Shown: positions 20,693 through 32,912, counted from the first letter of the stretch. The stretch is 64,000 nt of DNA from Nymphalis io (GCF_905147045.1 NC_065902.1:1061377-1125376); one strand, 5' to 3'. The notes: a model not told the origin generated them from the letters alone. Numbers and translations are program-made.

Positions 20693-21996
20693 TCACTCGC
20701 TACTTTTTTCTAATATTTCTATTTCTTTCATAATTTCATTTTTTCTTGAGATTTTCTCTTTTTGTTCCGTATCTGGATTCTTTAGAGATCCCAATGATAT
20801 CTTTTCTTCGAGGGCTTCTATTTCTCTTAGTTTCTTTTTCAAATTTTTCAGTCTTTTGCTTGGGTCTGATTGTGTTGGGATTGCAGTGGTGGGTGGTGGG
20901 GGAGTGCTGAATGTTGGTTCTGTTATTTCACATCTTGTTAGTTTTTCAGTTACTTCGGCTACGCCTGAAATATTAATCACATATAAAATTGTGTTACCTG
21001 TTTGGAATTCTTTGGCAAAAATTTTTTTTAAGAGGAGAGGCCTGCTAGCAATGAGACATTTAAATGTTGTTTATTGTACTTATGTATTACAACAGCCACA
21101 TTTTAACAATTTTAGACTAAATAACTTGAACACAGAATCGTAATAAATTAAAGTATGCTTTTAAATTTCTTAATATTAATTACTTTATTTTTATATAGAC
21201 TTATGAGTACAAATATTGTACATAACAAAATTGTTTACATGAAGAACTAAATAGTTAGTAAGAAGAATTAACTAAGTCAATTATTTAATCAAGTTAAATC
21301 AATATTAAAAAGCACTCAAAAACCTATGCTAAACAATACTATAAGAAAATGATTAAAGGTTTTTTCTAACCTTGTGTCTTCTTTTTCTTCTTTTTCTTTT
21401 CAACATTTATTATCATACCAGGTATAGGCTGTATGGTGCCCTTTTTAGATTTCTTAACTTCAGCGGCAATTTCAGGAGTTAGACCTACAGGAAGTCCTGT
21501 GCTTTGGCGAGCTTTAAACTGCTTGCCCTTACTCTCGTATAATGGAACTTCTTCTTGCGGTACATAGCCATCTTTAATACGCCTAGGCTTTCTCCATGTT
21601 CCATCAGGACGCTGAGTAGCAGGTATGAATTTACAACCTAAAAACATTATACTTTTTATTTATAATCCTTGAAGCATAAAATGAAATGTTTCAGTGCAAA
21701 TGTAAAATGTGATTTAAATTAAAGTTGCTGATTTCTTTCGATAACATTTATTACGCTTTCTAAAGATGGCACGAAAATATTAATTAATACAAATTTCACT
21801 CATTAAAATTTAATGTAAATTTATAGGAACATGCATGCGATAAATATTATAATGAATCTTTACTTGAGCTCATTAAAGCGTAATTAGATATTACAAATAT
21901 AAATATTGACATATTGTTAGTTTACTTTTAAGCACCATAATATTTTTAAATTCCGCTCTCACCATCAGCGTCATGCTCATATGCTGTCGTAGCCAT
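20693..21996 (-). CDS. Pym: PYM, partner of Y14-Mago (exon junction complex disassembly)
   Basis: PYM removes exon junction complexes from mRNA by binding the Mago-Y14 dimer, and contacts the small ribosomal subunit through its C-terminus. Three exons on the minus strand: 21996-21963 (34 nt), 21637-21371 (267 nt), 20964-20693 (272 nt). They total 573 nt, or 190 residues plus stop, with consistent phases. The Mago-Y14 binding segment is at about 14-50, with TQRPDGTWRKPRR and GYVPQEEVPLYE, nearly identical to other animals. A lysine run closes exon 2. The C-terminal helix KRLKNLKKKLREIEALEEKI (about 137-156) corresponds to the ribosome-associated region. Length is close to vertebrate PYM1 (about 200). 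Head-to-head with LIN37, 1.0 kb apart. Exon 1 (MATTAYEHDADG) was identified from its ATG and GTGAGA donor in the right phase, so it is a little less certain than the other two exons. Confidence 0.95.
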
Positions 21997-23031
21997 TATT
22001 TGTCATGGACCGTAGTTCCTAAATGCTTTAAAAATAAGAGAACTTTCAAATAACAACCTTGTTTTAATTTCTGCTAGTGGAATGCTATTTTCGTAACAGC
22101 ATTGGCTCCAAGTGCATTGACATTTCAGTTTAGGCACTTGTCAATGTCATTTTTTTTTCTTACCCATTCCAATTAGAAAAGGCAAAAATATTGCATTATA
22201 TCGACGGTTTCAGGATTTATTAATATATCCATAGACAACATATAAAATACATAAAGAGAGTGATTTTGATCTTTACTATTTATCTTCATTCATAGGGCAT
22301 TTTCAGATAACAGAAATACATATTTTTTCCCCATATGAATATTTTTTGTAAGTAGGTAATTTAAAACAAAATACAAGAATATCACAACACAATTTTTACT
22401 TTAAACAATAAAATTATTTAAAAAAAAAATTATAAAGTATCAACGGCATTACATGGGTTGCTCGGGAGTTTTTACACTGCCAACTTCCAAAATGGAAGCT
22501 GATACTAGGATTTCCTCGAGAAAAATAACCAATAACATGTTATTGGTTCAATCCAAGGTCGACTAATAAAATACCTTCTTCAGTAATCTGCAATTTTTTT
22601 TTTTACTTATTTTTGATTTATTTACAAGGTCTATACAATTTATAATAAATATGATATTGCATAAAAAAATTAAATTATTATGTATGAAAAGTTAACAACA
22701 TTGAGAACAGTCGGAAGAGAACTCTTTATTAACATAATATAGCGATTGTATTTGATTGTATACTCTGTATTAGCTTTGTAAGTTAATGTATAGTCTATAT
22801 CTAAATATAATCTGTATCTATAACAATATTTCTGGTTGTATTTTTAATTGCATGTTTTTGTAGAATGTAAATAGTTAATTTAAAAATCAGATACTGTTAA
22901 ATTATACAAGTTGAAATATTAGTAGTCTGAGATATTTTATTGTTGTTTTTATTCACTGTTACTACCAACAATATAAAATAGTTTTAATATAATTATTGGA
23001 TGTTTGGTCAAAAGTTAGTAATTATTTAATA
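21997..23031. promoter_or_regulatory. Head-to-head intergenic region PYM / LIN37
   Basis: About 1.0 kb between two divergent start codons. Mostly AT-rich; holds a SINE-D remnant (22470) with a 22-bp palindrome. Near the PYM start there is an inverted pair CATTGACA / TGTCAATG (22117-22148). No TATA or initiator could be assigned with confidence. Confidence 0.5.
22470..22585 (-). repeat. SINE-D remnant containing a 22-bp perfect palindrome
   Basis: Strings such as CTGCCAACTTCC, CCTCGAGAAAAATAACC and TTGGTTCAATCC recall the middle of SINE-D. At 22527-22548 the sequence is a perfect 22-bp palindrome: AACCAATAACA followed directly by its reverse complement. Assignment to the family is tentative. 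Confidence 0.45.
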
Positions 23032-24483
23032 ATGCCTCTATCAAAACGAAGAAGATTATTTACGCCCAAAAAACATAAAGCGAAGACCAACAATAAAGAT
23101 CAAGAGGAATCAAAGGGTATGGACTAATTTTAGCTTTTTATATATTATCAGTTAGTTCCAAATGTTATATATTTATAAAATATAATGCTTTACTCAAAAT
23201 ATTTTTTTAAAATAGATAATGAAGTCACCACAGCCCGTGGACGTCTTAAAGGAGCTCTAATGGAAATGCTTGAACCAACAGCTGAAGAATCTGACGCTTC
23301 ATCAGAATACACACCGGTTAAGCGAGAAAGGTATATAAATTAAAAATATATATCGGATTTAAATATCTCTCTCTCTCTCTTATATAAAATTTATATTATA
23401 TTGGATAAATATAAACAATTAGTTATGTGTATACTGACAGGAACATAAGTAACCAAGAACAAAAAGAAGAAACAACAGATGAAGAAGATTCATCAAACAA
23501 AAGGAAATCACCACAGCGACAATCATATGTTCTAAAATTATTTGATAGGAGTGTAGACCTATCGCAGTTTAGTGAAGACTCCCCACTATATCCTATATGC
23601 AGAGCCTGGATTGCAAACCAACCAAAGGCTAATTATAAAGAATTTGGGTAAAAAAAAATTTCAATTCAATTGTATTTTTAATTCTTGCAAAAAGAAGACC
23701 TATGTGCTTATTCAGTAATTTATAAATTGTTTTTGCTTTATTTATATGTAAATTATGTACCATGAAGTTATGAATAATTTATTTCAATTTATTTACCTTG
23801 TCTTAATCTTTATAGAAAAAAAACACCTGAACCTCAAGCCACAGAAAGTGTGGACTTGCCTGGTCCTGAAGGACCTGCAATCTCTCGAATACCTGACTTG
23901 ATACCAGAACAAAAAGCATGCAGCAAGAACAACATTAATTTAAATTATGTATGTGTGTGTTACTGAAAAATTAATGTTTGTTTTCATTTCTTTGAGGCAT
24001 ATGGTTAAAACGGAAGTCACCATTTATTAAAACACAATTAAAGATTAACAAGTTATTATTATAGGTACACATTTAATTTTTCTAGCGTGAAGCTCCCCCA
24101 CCTAGTAAGGAGCAGCTCCTTCATGAGCACATGACGCGCTGGGCTGGAGTGCGCGGTGCTTGGCTCGACCGCGCGGCACTCGTCGAAGCACGTTACATTT
24201 CCACACAGAACATACTTAATAAAATTAATGTCAAGTGAGTTATTTTTTAAATGAATCATTAATATATGTGATTTTCATACAAATAATTAAATAATTTTGT
24301 ACTTTTGAATTTTGCTTAAGTTTTCACTTATGGAATCAGGTAATAATTTAACAAAAAAATTGCTTATATAAATGGTACTAGCTGTGGGGTTGCTGTAACA
24401 AATAAGAAATATGTTACCTGCATGTATGTTTATAGATTTTACCTTTAATAATAAATTTGTTTTACTTTTTCAGTGGCCTTTAA
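23032..24483 (+). CDS. Lin37: LIN37 / mip40, MuvB (DREAM complex) subunit
   Basis: LIN37 is a core subunit of MuvB, which with E2F/DP/Rb-like or Myb proteins represses or activates cell-cycle genes. Six exons: 23032-23116, 23216-23330, 23441-23647, 23816-23948, 24086-24234, 24474-24483. They total 699 nt, or 232 residues plus stop, with all phases consistent (human about 246). The signature block is in exon 3, residues about 95-126: SYVLKLFDRSVDLSQFSED then SPLYPICRAWI, almost identical to human LIN37. The C-terminal helix RWAGVRGAWLDRAAL..ARY (from about 198) matches the human RWK.IR..W segment. The N-terminus is basic (PLSKRRRLFTPKKHK), suggesting nuclear localisation. The last exon adds only three residues (NGL) and the stop TAA 24481-24483. 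Convergent with ZCCHC4. Confidence 0.95.
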
Positions 24484-24669
24484 TGATTGTTAGTGAATTT
24501 TTGCAGAGTGAAGATTTTATTATTAGATACTTGATCATTTTTTTAACCTCCTATTTCTTTGATAAAATGAATCAATATAATCAGAAATTATTATTACTTT
24601 ATAAGGATGATTATGAATGAAAGTAATTGATTTTTAATAACTTTTTTATAAGTAAAATATATATTACAA

Positions 24670-27479
24670 TTATTTCTTTATAAAATTACGTTTTTTCTTT
24701 ATGTCACCATTACTTTCCTGAGGGCAGTCAGCTTTCTTGTGACCTTTTTCATTGCATATGTAACAAGACTAAAAACAAATAAATATATAATAATATGTAT
24801 ATAAAATATTTCAATTTTACATTTTCATTTTATTAATATCAAATTTTATCTTGTTTTATGAAAATGTAAAAAAAATTAAATGATTTTTTATACCTGTGAT
24901 TCAACAACAGTGCCACAAACATGGCCCTTCTCTAGGCAACAACGTTCACATTTCTGGCAGTGTATGAATGTTGGTTTTACACAGCGCTTGCATGTGTTGC
25001 AATGTTTATATGTCATGCCGTTTTTACTAGTGCATTCTTTGCACTTATTACAATGTGTGTTTTTAACAGACACCCAATATTTGCATTTATCACAATATCT
25101 ATAGCTGCTATCATTAGAAAGATCAATGGTTGAAAATGGTAGATTGGTGAAAAAACGTACAGGAGATCCAAATTTTCTACCACCTTTACTGTTTTGGAAC
25201 TTTTTGTGATTTTGATATTCAACCTAGAAGCAAATAATTAATATTATAAACAGTAATTTTATTATATTTATCAAAAATCTTTATTTATTTAAAAGTAGAA
25301 CTTCATTGTTCTATATTCCAATATCTCAATCATTCCTTTTTAAAGTTAAAATGAAGTATGAAGTAATTAACATAATTATCTTGCATCAAAAAAAAATACA
25401 ACACATTTTTAAATAATGTCATGAGTCTTTGGACTAGGTTTTAATCTTTACAAAGTGTATTGGATGTATAGTTCCAGGGTACTCTAATATAATTTTTAAT
25501 ATATTAAATTTAATTAATGTTAAAAAAAGTTAAAAAAAGCTTATTTACCTGATAATCATGCATCTTAATTTCGGGCATCATGTTTTTAATGTAAGGTTCA
25601 GCAAAATATGGAAAAGCCCATATGACTGGCAAGATTCCATCTCCGTTACAAACCTTGTTATATAACTCAGAAAGCTCTTTTATTGTTTGAATTATTGGTT
25701 CAACACGGCCACCAAATGGTGGATCAATAGCTATACACATGCCCTTTTCTCTAAAACAAAATTAATGATTATATTTAAACATTATGAAAATAGTTAATGT
25801 TTATAAATATAATTTTTAGTCTTCAAAACAGTAATAACACCGAGAAATTAAGATTTGGTAAGGTTTGCCAAAGCTGTTGCCAGTTTGTTAAAATATTCTT
25901 TAGCAATATTTGCAATAAAAAAAGTATTTAATTTGCAAATACTAAATAAAAAAGTATACCTAGAAGTCTTGAAAAATTTCTTTAGTATTTTATCATCTTC
26001 ATTTCCATTAAAAAGATAATTGTTGAACATGTTGTACCATAAGAATTTATTAGCTGGATAGAAAAGGTGATGGCGAGTGTCAAAGTCCAAGAGTAAAGAG
26101 TCATAGTCTGGGTGTTCTTGTGCCGCTTCATGGACAGATGGAGTTCCGATACATAATACATTACTGTAAATACATATAACAAAATTTGAATATAAGGATA
26201 ATAATATTGAAATTGATAAAAAATTTCATCATACTTCAAAATTAAGAACTCAATTCTATGATAAAATAATGCAGACACTTGGACATAGTTAATTACTATA
26301 CAGAATATAAAGACTTAACCATACATCATTAGTTGACTTCGGTGTCTTACTCTATATTCTCAACAACTGGTAGCATAACATTGAATTTGATCTTATTAAA
26401 TGATGATTATATATTATATAAAATTGTGCATTTAAAAACCTCATTTTATTTCTAATAATAGAAACCCTTACTTTTGCCTGTAATTTATAAGTAAGCGTTA
26501 TGTTTCTATTTTAAACACACAAATTGGGTTTGATAAGTTAGACAAAATATTCTAAGTTTCCCCTCTAAAATTGTAATAATAATAGATAGTAAGAAATAAG
26601 TTAAAAAAACCTTATTTTATTATTTTTCATTATCCCAAGCACAGTGCTCACAGACTTCTTTGTAAATATGTATTGAGCTTCTCTTTGATTATCCTCTAAA
26701 GGGGGTAGGAATGATGTAGGGTGACTTAGCTGCTCTTCAGTTAAAGGCATCACTACTCTATGATCCTTTAAGTGTTTTCTGCTTTGAGATATTATATACA
26801 GTTCCTGACAGGTATTGCAATAAGCTCGATCAGATGGATGTCTAGACTTCACCTGAAAACATATGAAATACAATCATATTAATCAACTACTTCTATTTAT
26901 CTATTATTTATATTATAATAATAAAATATTAAATATAATGTTAAAAAACTATTTAAATTAAATTAAATTTTAAAATTGTTATTGATAAATATTATTATCT
27001 AAAAAAAAAAAATGTAATTATTTTTTATTATTGTATAGTATTTTAAAATTTGTAAAGTTAAAAAATATGTTTTACTAACACTATATGGGCTAGTCCTGAA
27101 ATAAAAAGTTTTATATTATTATATATAAAACTTTTCATTTATATATATATTTTATTAAATAATAACAGTCGCAAAAACTAACCTCTTTGAAATGGTTCCA
27201 TGCTGCAACTTTATCGAGTTTTGAAATAAGACTACGGTACTTTTCATTATTTTTTTTTACACTTTCTTTTTTCCAATCCTCTTCATAAATGCGCACTGTG
27301 CAATCCTTTTTGTTTCTACAAGAAGCACATGCGAAATATCTTCCTTTTTCACTAGAAAATAACAATGTAGGTCCATGCATACATAGTGGATGACTGGACG
27401 CATTTTCTACAATAACTTCAACTGGGGTAGAATGTGAAGTAAGCTTTTTTGTGGCTACAAATTTTCTTTTATTACCCAT
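24670..27479 (-). CDS. Zcchc4: ZCCHC4, 28S rRNA N6-adenosine methyltransferase
   Basis: ZCCHC4 installs N6-methyladenosine on large-subunit rRNA. Six exons on the minus strand: 27479-27183, 26852-26611, 26163-25960, 25750-25549, 25223-24894, 24768-24670. They total 1374 nt, or 457 residues plus stop (human about 513). Domains in order: GRF-type zinc finger (about 30-60, HPLCMHGPTLLF...CASCRNKKDC); a C2H2-like segment (AYCNTCQELY..SRKHLKDH); methyltransferase core with SAM-site strand NVLCIGTP (181-188) and catalytic DPPF (257-260, followed by GG); a cysteine-rich CHY/CTCHY-type zinc region (about 340-425, repeated HCxxCxxC units); and a final CCHC knuckle (C427, C430, H435, C440: CYICNEKGHKKADC). 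The full set and order are diagnostic. Its start codon is 400 bp from the C1QBP start, head-to-head. Confidence 0.95.
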
Positions 27480-27879
27480 TTTTATTAATTATTTAATTTA
27501 AATTAATGAAATATAATAGGAATGTTACACGTGAAAGTGACAACTATACTGTCAGTGTCAAAATTCATAGGTATTTAACAAATATTAATATTGTCTTTGA
27601 ATTGAAGTCATTAAAAATAATGATAGAATATTATGTAGAATAGGTTTATTTACTTTATTTTGTTCAAAGTAAGATTACTTTGAATATTAATGATTAATAA
27701 AAAAATAATTATCAATTTACTTTTTTCATGAATTTTTAAAGCGGCTATCACAAGCTAGAACATCTTTTTTATTTGCAACTGGCAATTTAGGAACCGGTAC
27801 CGGTACGTGCAGATTGGGATTCCAATTCTTGACAATTTTTGAACATTTTTCGTGAAGGCGAATTAGTTAACAAATAAAA
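27480..27879. promoter_or_regulatory. Shared ZCCHC4 / C1QBP bidirectional promoter region
   Basis: Only 400 bp separate the two start codons, which diverge. It contains an E-box-like ACACGTGAAAGTGAC near 27527 and a small GC-richer patch GGAACCGGTACCGGTACG (27791-27808) that is largely self-complementary. No TATA box seen. Bidirectional use is inferred from geometry alone. Confidence 0.55.
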
Positions 27880-30800
27880 ATGAGCGGCTTGGTAAGGACA
27901 GCTCATAAGGTACTACAGACTTGTGTAAAAAATACGAGTCTCGCTGCGGGTATAGTGTCTCGCACACAAGTTCCTGTAAAACGTGACTTCACAAGGGGAA
28001 TATGGCATATGAGCTGCTCCAAGAGGATGGATAGCACTTCATCTTCATCAAGTCTGCTTCACAACCATTCCAACACCTGCAGCTGCGGCTGTGGATTAAA
28101 AGCTCTACACACTAAAGGTAGCGTCCCATATCTTTAAGATAGCTTTGAGGTTATGATTGCACCATCAAGACATCTTAAGATAAATCTTCTTTAACCTATT
28201 TGGAAAACCAAAGTCGGCTAATACAAAATTTCTAAAATATTATTAAATTACTTAAATTTTGGTAATTTCCGTCTAATTATAACCTTTTAAAAAAAGTTAC
28301 GGTTTGGAGTCATATTATATTGATTGTAACGAACAAATGATTTGCCAGATAAAGAGAATGAAAGTACTGCGTCCGCTAAGCCTCTTGGTGAGTCCTTCTA
28401 CCTCACAAGTAATTTCATACCTTTTCCAATAAGTATTTTCGACTAGTAGTGTAAAATAGTTATGAAACCAATCAATCAATCATCACAAGATGTGTTATTT
28501 TGGAAATGTAATTTAGTCATATCCCTGAGACGTGTCTGACATCTGAATTAAATAAAAATGGACTTTTTTTATAAAAAAGTAGATAGAATTGAAATGAGGG
28601 CTGCCTCATTTCAATTCTATCTACTTTTTAAAATTTAATTTACTTATTACTATAATATTATAAAAATAGTATTTATAGTGTTTTATTTCATTTAAATACA
28701 TTTCAGTCTGATACTGATGAAATTGGTTAAGACTGACATTTTATTTAAAAAGTAAATCCTTTTTATTTTTTTATTGTAGTTTACTGTGGCCATTCGTGTA
28801 TTAGTATTTTGATCTGACATCAAGTCAGATATTGAAATAAAGAAATTATTTTAGCAGTTTAAGTTACGTTAGTTAGTTAAACATGTAATATATCTGTTAA
28901 AATTCATTATTCAATTTAAATATTTATATATTTATATTGTGTTACAGGCGAACGAGAGCTAGTAGAGTTTCTAACTGAAGAGATAGTGGCGGAGCGTAAA
29001 GCGCAGAAGGTAAAGACCTTACCAACTGAAGTTGATGGATTTGCAGTGAAAGGAGACGGTGCTGAAGTTACCTTGACTAAGCAGTTGAAGGATGAAATGT
29101 AAGAATAGCTTTGCCATAGACTTTGATATTTCTTATATAGTTAAGAATAATTATGAATATTATAAAAATATGATTTGATGTAATAAAAAACCAAGCTATT
29201 TTTAAGTTATATCTTAATTTCTCACTATTTATTTAGTATGATGTGTTTATAAGACATAAGACTAATATTTTGAACAATAAATATTTCAGTGTAAGAATAA
29301 CATTCAATGTGAATCATACAGTCGACACAGAAGATTTTGCAGAAGACACGCAACCAGAAAAACAGGAGTTTTCAGAAATGCATTCCAAACCTCAGTTTGA
29401 AGTTGATCTGGTTCGTGGTGACACGACACTTGGATTTACTTGCTCCTTCTTACAAGATCCACCATCAACCAATGCTGAAGAATACAGTAAGAAAATATTA
29501 TGTATTCAATCATTGGGATATTTTTTAATCATTAATACTTACTATTAATGTAAAGATCCAATCTAAAAATTATTTATTTATGTATATAATCCCACTTCTA
29601 ATACAATTTGAGCACAACAATTTTCATCCACTATTTTTTCACCCCTGGTATGGTATTTTTACTTTAAAATGACTCTTACACTGTACTTCCTGTTTGATAC
29701 TGAAATAAAAAATAATTTTTCAGATTGTTTCATAAATTATGGACTTCTGGGGGTAATAAACACAAAAAAAATGAACTATACTAAGAAGTTCTTTCATTTT
29801 TTAAAGTTGCATAAAAATAACTAAAATATAGATCATTTGTCAATGATTAAGCATGTTTTTAGTAGCAATCTTAAATTTGGCATTCGTTTTTCATTTGTTT
29901 TATTCTCTATAGCTTTTTTTATGTTACCCAGTTTTAATAATATTTTTTTTCTTAATTCAGACGACATCTTTGGCATTGATGAAGTCACACTACACAAGGG
30001 AGAATGGAATGATAAGGTGTATGCAGTCGCTGGTGATGTATTAGATGGGGTAAGAGTTACAACTTAATTCAAACAATTAAATAATAAACTTGTTCTTTTA
30101 ATTTTGGAGGAGGTTATTGTTTTATTAAAAGATATTTAAAATCTGTGTCTTACTTTTATATTTTAAATGTGTGACACTGAAATAAAGCTATAATTGCTAT
30201 ATTTCTTATAATGTTTGTTTATTAAATCTTAAATATAGAAAAATCTAGATTTAATTTAACAACATCGGCATTGGTTTAGCCAATGGATACTTTTGCTTCA
30301 GTTTTCATATTTTATGGCACTGGATGCTTTAGGTGGTCAGCCATTTTTAATATTAATTTTAGGTGCAAGCAGGACTTAAAATTGTAAAATATATAATATT
30401 TTTCTCAGATTATCCGTTCTTAAGATAAGTAACAATTTTTTTTTCGCAGGTTTAATCTTTTAGAAAAAAGAAAAAAGTCCATAAATACACATAGTATTTT
30501 TATCGTAATTTTTTTTCATTTTCGATTCATTATATAACTGTCTTAACAATATTTTATTATCTATCTATGCTTATTTTTACAAATATTTTTAGGACTAGAG
30601 TAATTATTAATAATTGCGACTATTTGTAAATATAAGACTTTTTCACGTTGTATTACTGACATAGTCGTGGTTCCGTGGTGTAATCAAGACCTTAATGTCG
30701 ACGATCATGGGTTCAATTCCCGCCATCATGTATACCCCATTATTCCGCCATACTTGATCTATTGTGATAGTCTTTCAAGTGCCAATTATGGGGGATATTG

Positions 30801-31233
30801 AAACATTGATTTGAAGTTTGCTTTCTATATACATATAGAGAGCATTCATTGAGATGTGACATTTTTTCAAAAATGAAACACTTAAATTTATATATATTTT
30901 TTTTGTTTTTGAGATACTATCATTTTATCACAAGAAAAATTAACATTGTGGACTATACATCAAAATTAAACATAAGAAACTATAATTACTTGAATTAATT
31001 TTATTTTTAGTTACACATTTTTAATAAAAAAGGATACAATTTGTTTTTTTGTTTGCTATATATGTATATTTAAATTGTTGCAGTACTTGTATGATCTGTT
31101 AATGAATCTGCTAGAAGAGAAAGGTGTCAGCAACGAGTTCGTTCAGAAACTGGCGGACTTTAGCACGGCGTACGAACACACTGCCTACATCAATCTATTG
31201 GAGGGAATTTCAAAATTCACCACTGGCAAATAA
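27880..31233 (+). CDS. C1qbp: C1QBP / p32 (gC1qR), mitochondrial MAM33-family protein
   Basis: Acidic, doughnut-shaped trimer of the mitochondrial matrix, needed for mitochondrial translation and RNA metabolism. Five exons: 27880-28117, 28948-29098, 29290-29486, 29961-30049, 31084-31233. They total 825 nt, or 274 residues plus stop (human 282), with consistent phases. Residues 1-35 carry Arg/Lys and no acidic residue (SGLVRTAHKVLQTCVKNTS), as expected for a mitochondrial presequence. The MAM33 fold starts near 80 with ERELVEFLTEEIVAERKAQK, followed by the strands VRITFNVNHTVD and FEVDLVRG...LGFTCSF. The acidic C-terminal part ends with the helices YLYDLLMNLLEEKGV and FSTAYEHTAYINLLEGI, typical of the family. 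Intron 1 contains the 26-bp hairpin at 28574 and intron 4 a tRNA-like SINE remnant. Poly(A) signal at 31587. Confidence 0.96.
28574..28629. repeat. Perfect 26-bp hairpin with 4-nt loop (C1QBP intron 1)
   Basis: The left arm 28574-28599 (starts AAAAAGTAGATAG, ends AAATGAGG) and right arm 28604-28629 (starts CCTCATTT, ends CTATCTACTTTTT) are exact reverse complements around the loop GCTG. No coding content and no second copy seen in the window. Confidence 0.95.
30662..30840 (+). repeat. tRNA-derived SINE remnant (family distinct from A-D)
   Basis: In C1QBP intron 4. Head CGTGGTTCCGTGGTGTAATC (A-box-like) and CATGGGTTCAATTCCCGCC (B-box), then a body (ATACCCCATTATTCCGCC) that matches no other copy here. 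Not a functional tRNA: no cloverleaf can be closed. Confidence 0.55.
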
Positions 31234-32753
31234 GAAGTAGCAACACAACAAAAAATTTTAGTCGAAATTTATTTCTGTGAAACCCCAAGTCATTGTTCAT
31301 AAAAATAACTTTATCAAGCACTAAAGCTGTGAGAGAATGAATAATATGTTTCCGTTTATTTCGAATAATCAAATACCTATAAATATAAAACCTATTAAAA
31401 GTTTGACTGCCTCATATATTGTTTAAATATTTATATATATATATATTTCATGCCACTGGGTTTTTCAGTTTGAATTTATGTTTCGTTATAAGATGAGGCA
31501 TTTATTTTGCTATAGGGTAGCTTTAAAGAATGTTTAGTTTTAAACAACAGTGTTGTTTTAATTAGTGTTAAATGTGTTTAGTTTTGAATAAATATATTCA
31601 AATTTCATATGAGTTTTATTTAATTATTCTTCAAGGATCTAAAGCGAATAAGCATGAGTAGCATGAATTGATGTTTTTTTCGATCATAGTTTGTTTTTAG
31701 TATTTTAAAGAAAAAGTATACACTGTTATTTTCTATGCTTGCATAAAAAATGTAGATTTATAGATTTTAGTGTTATAGATTTCGTTTAAAAAAGCTGTTT
31801 TATTATAGATGTATGTAAATTTAAAGAATATAACATAAATTTCATTTATCACAAAATATTATTTATTTTTACCGATTGTTAATCAATGCTAGTTAGTTAT
31901 CTAATAGAAGAATAGAATAATTATTGATCGTTCAGTTAGGAGTAAATAAGTTCGCTGTAAGATCAATTATGTGTGTCCATCTATTATGCCCAGATTTTAC
32001 GTCAGTCAGTCAACACTAAGAAAATATAACAATACATTAGTTTTGTGTTCTACTTCCGTGTTTAAAGATAATAATAATAGATTATGTAAAGGTCACCTGA
32101 TTGCTGTCATCAAAGTTGTTTTATATTAGTTAATACTTCTGCCAAGAAATTAGCGCTCCATTTTCTTTTCACATTCGTCTTTCACTATAATACAACAAAC
32201 AGAACTTATATGGATATTATCATTATAATTTTATATTTGTTGCTTATGTTACTTGTGATATTTATTATACGTATTATTAAGGTTTTAAATGAGTTTTTTT
32301 ATTGAATATGCATATACTTCTTAATTTCTAAAAATAGTGAATATACTGAAACATTTAAAGTAAAAAAATAATAATGTTTTTTTTTTTCTTTAAGTTTATA
32401 AGTACATTTCATTTATGTTTTTATATAGTATAATTGTGTTAAAACATAAATGCCGCGCGCATTTAAAAATCAGCTGATGATCGACCGTCCCAATCTACCT
32501 CTAGACCTCTTTATCTCTTTCGCTCGCCCCTTGTTTTGTTACTTATCACATGACCCCCAAAATTCTGATAAAATATACTTTGGTTATTCATCATGATGAA
32601 TATTATTCAACCAATAGAAACAAAATGTTTACACAAATTATCCAATGGCACGTGAGGAACCAACTTGAACATCGCGCGAATCGATCTGTTCTGTCATTGA
32701 CATTTGTCGCAGCGCAGACCAAAATGAAGCGAGTTTTATTCTATCTCGCCAAA
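31234..32753. other. C1QBP 3' flank and APPBP2 promoter region
   Basis: AT-rich, without coding exons. The first part is C1QBP 3' UTR. From about 32445 the composition becomes GC-richer and promoter-like: CAGCTG (32471), TCACATGAC (32546), CCAAT (32608) and CCAATGGCACGTGAGG (32642) precede the APPBP2 start. These sites are suggestive only. Confidence 0.5.
31587..31592 (+). terminator. Candidate poly(A) signal for C1QBP
   Basis: First canonical AATAAA after the stop codon (31231-31233), giving a 3' UTR of about 370 nt. Confidence 0.5.
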
Positions 32754-32912
32754 ATGGCTGACGCGTCGGCGACGGTGCGCGTGAAAAAAATACCCGATAA
32801 TCTGTACGAGGTGTGTTTGACTAATTTAGTGAACTACTTGCAAAGATCCAAGTGCGAAAGGAATGATTTGCGGTCGTTGCCAGATAGCATCCTTATGGAT
32901 GTTTATTACAAG
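32754..32912 (+). CDS. Appbp2: APPBP2 (PAT1) homologue, first coding exon only
   Basis: 53 codons from ATG 32754 (AAAATGG context) to a strong donor AAG|GTGAGT. The protein starts MADASATVRVKKIPDNLYEV and ends DLRSLPDSILMDVYYK. Human APPBP2 starts with the same arrangement: a basic/aromatic lead, IPETLYN..., then DIRSLPENIQFDVYYK, so the exon is the N-terminal helix pair ahead of the TPR repeats. APPBP2 is a TPR protein that serves as substrate receptor of a Cullin-2 E3 ligase and was first described binding the APP tail. The frame is open upstream to 32550; this ATG was chosen by homology, with an alternative at 32724. No later exon was found in the remaining 31 kb, so either the first intron is very long or the rest lies elsewhere. 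Confidence 0.87.

Noticed and set aside
29837..30067. 76-codon ORF upstream of C1QBP exon 4
   Set aside because: Only the part from 29961 is coding; the Phe-rich start is intron read through.
32550..32753. N-terminal extension of the APPBP2 exon
   Set aside because: The frame is open, but the extra residues (starting MTPKILIKYTLVIHHD) do not match the family and overlap promoter-like motifs; the ATG at 32754 fits the homologues.
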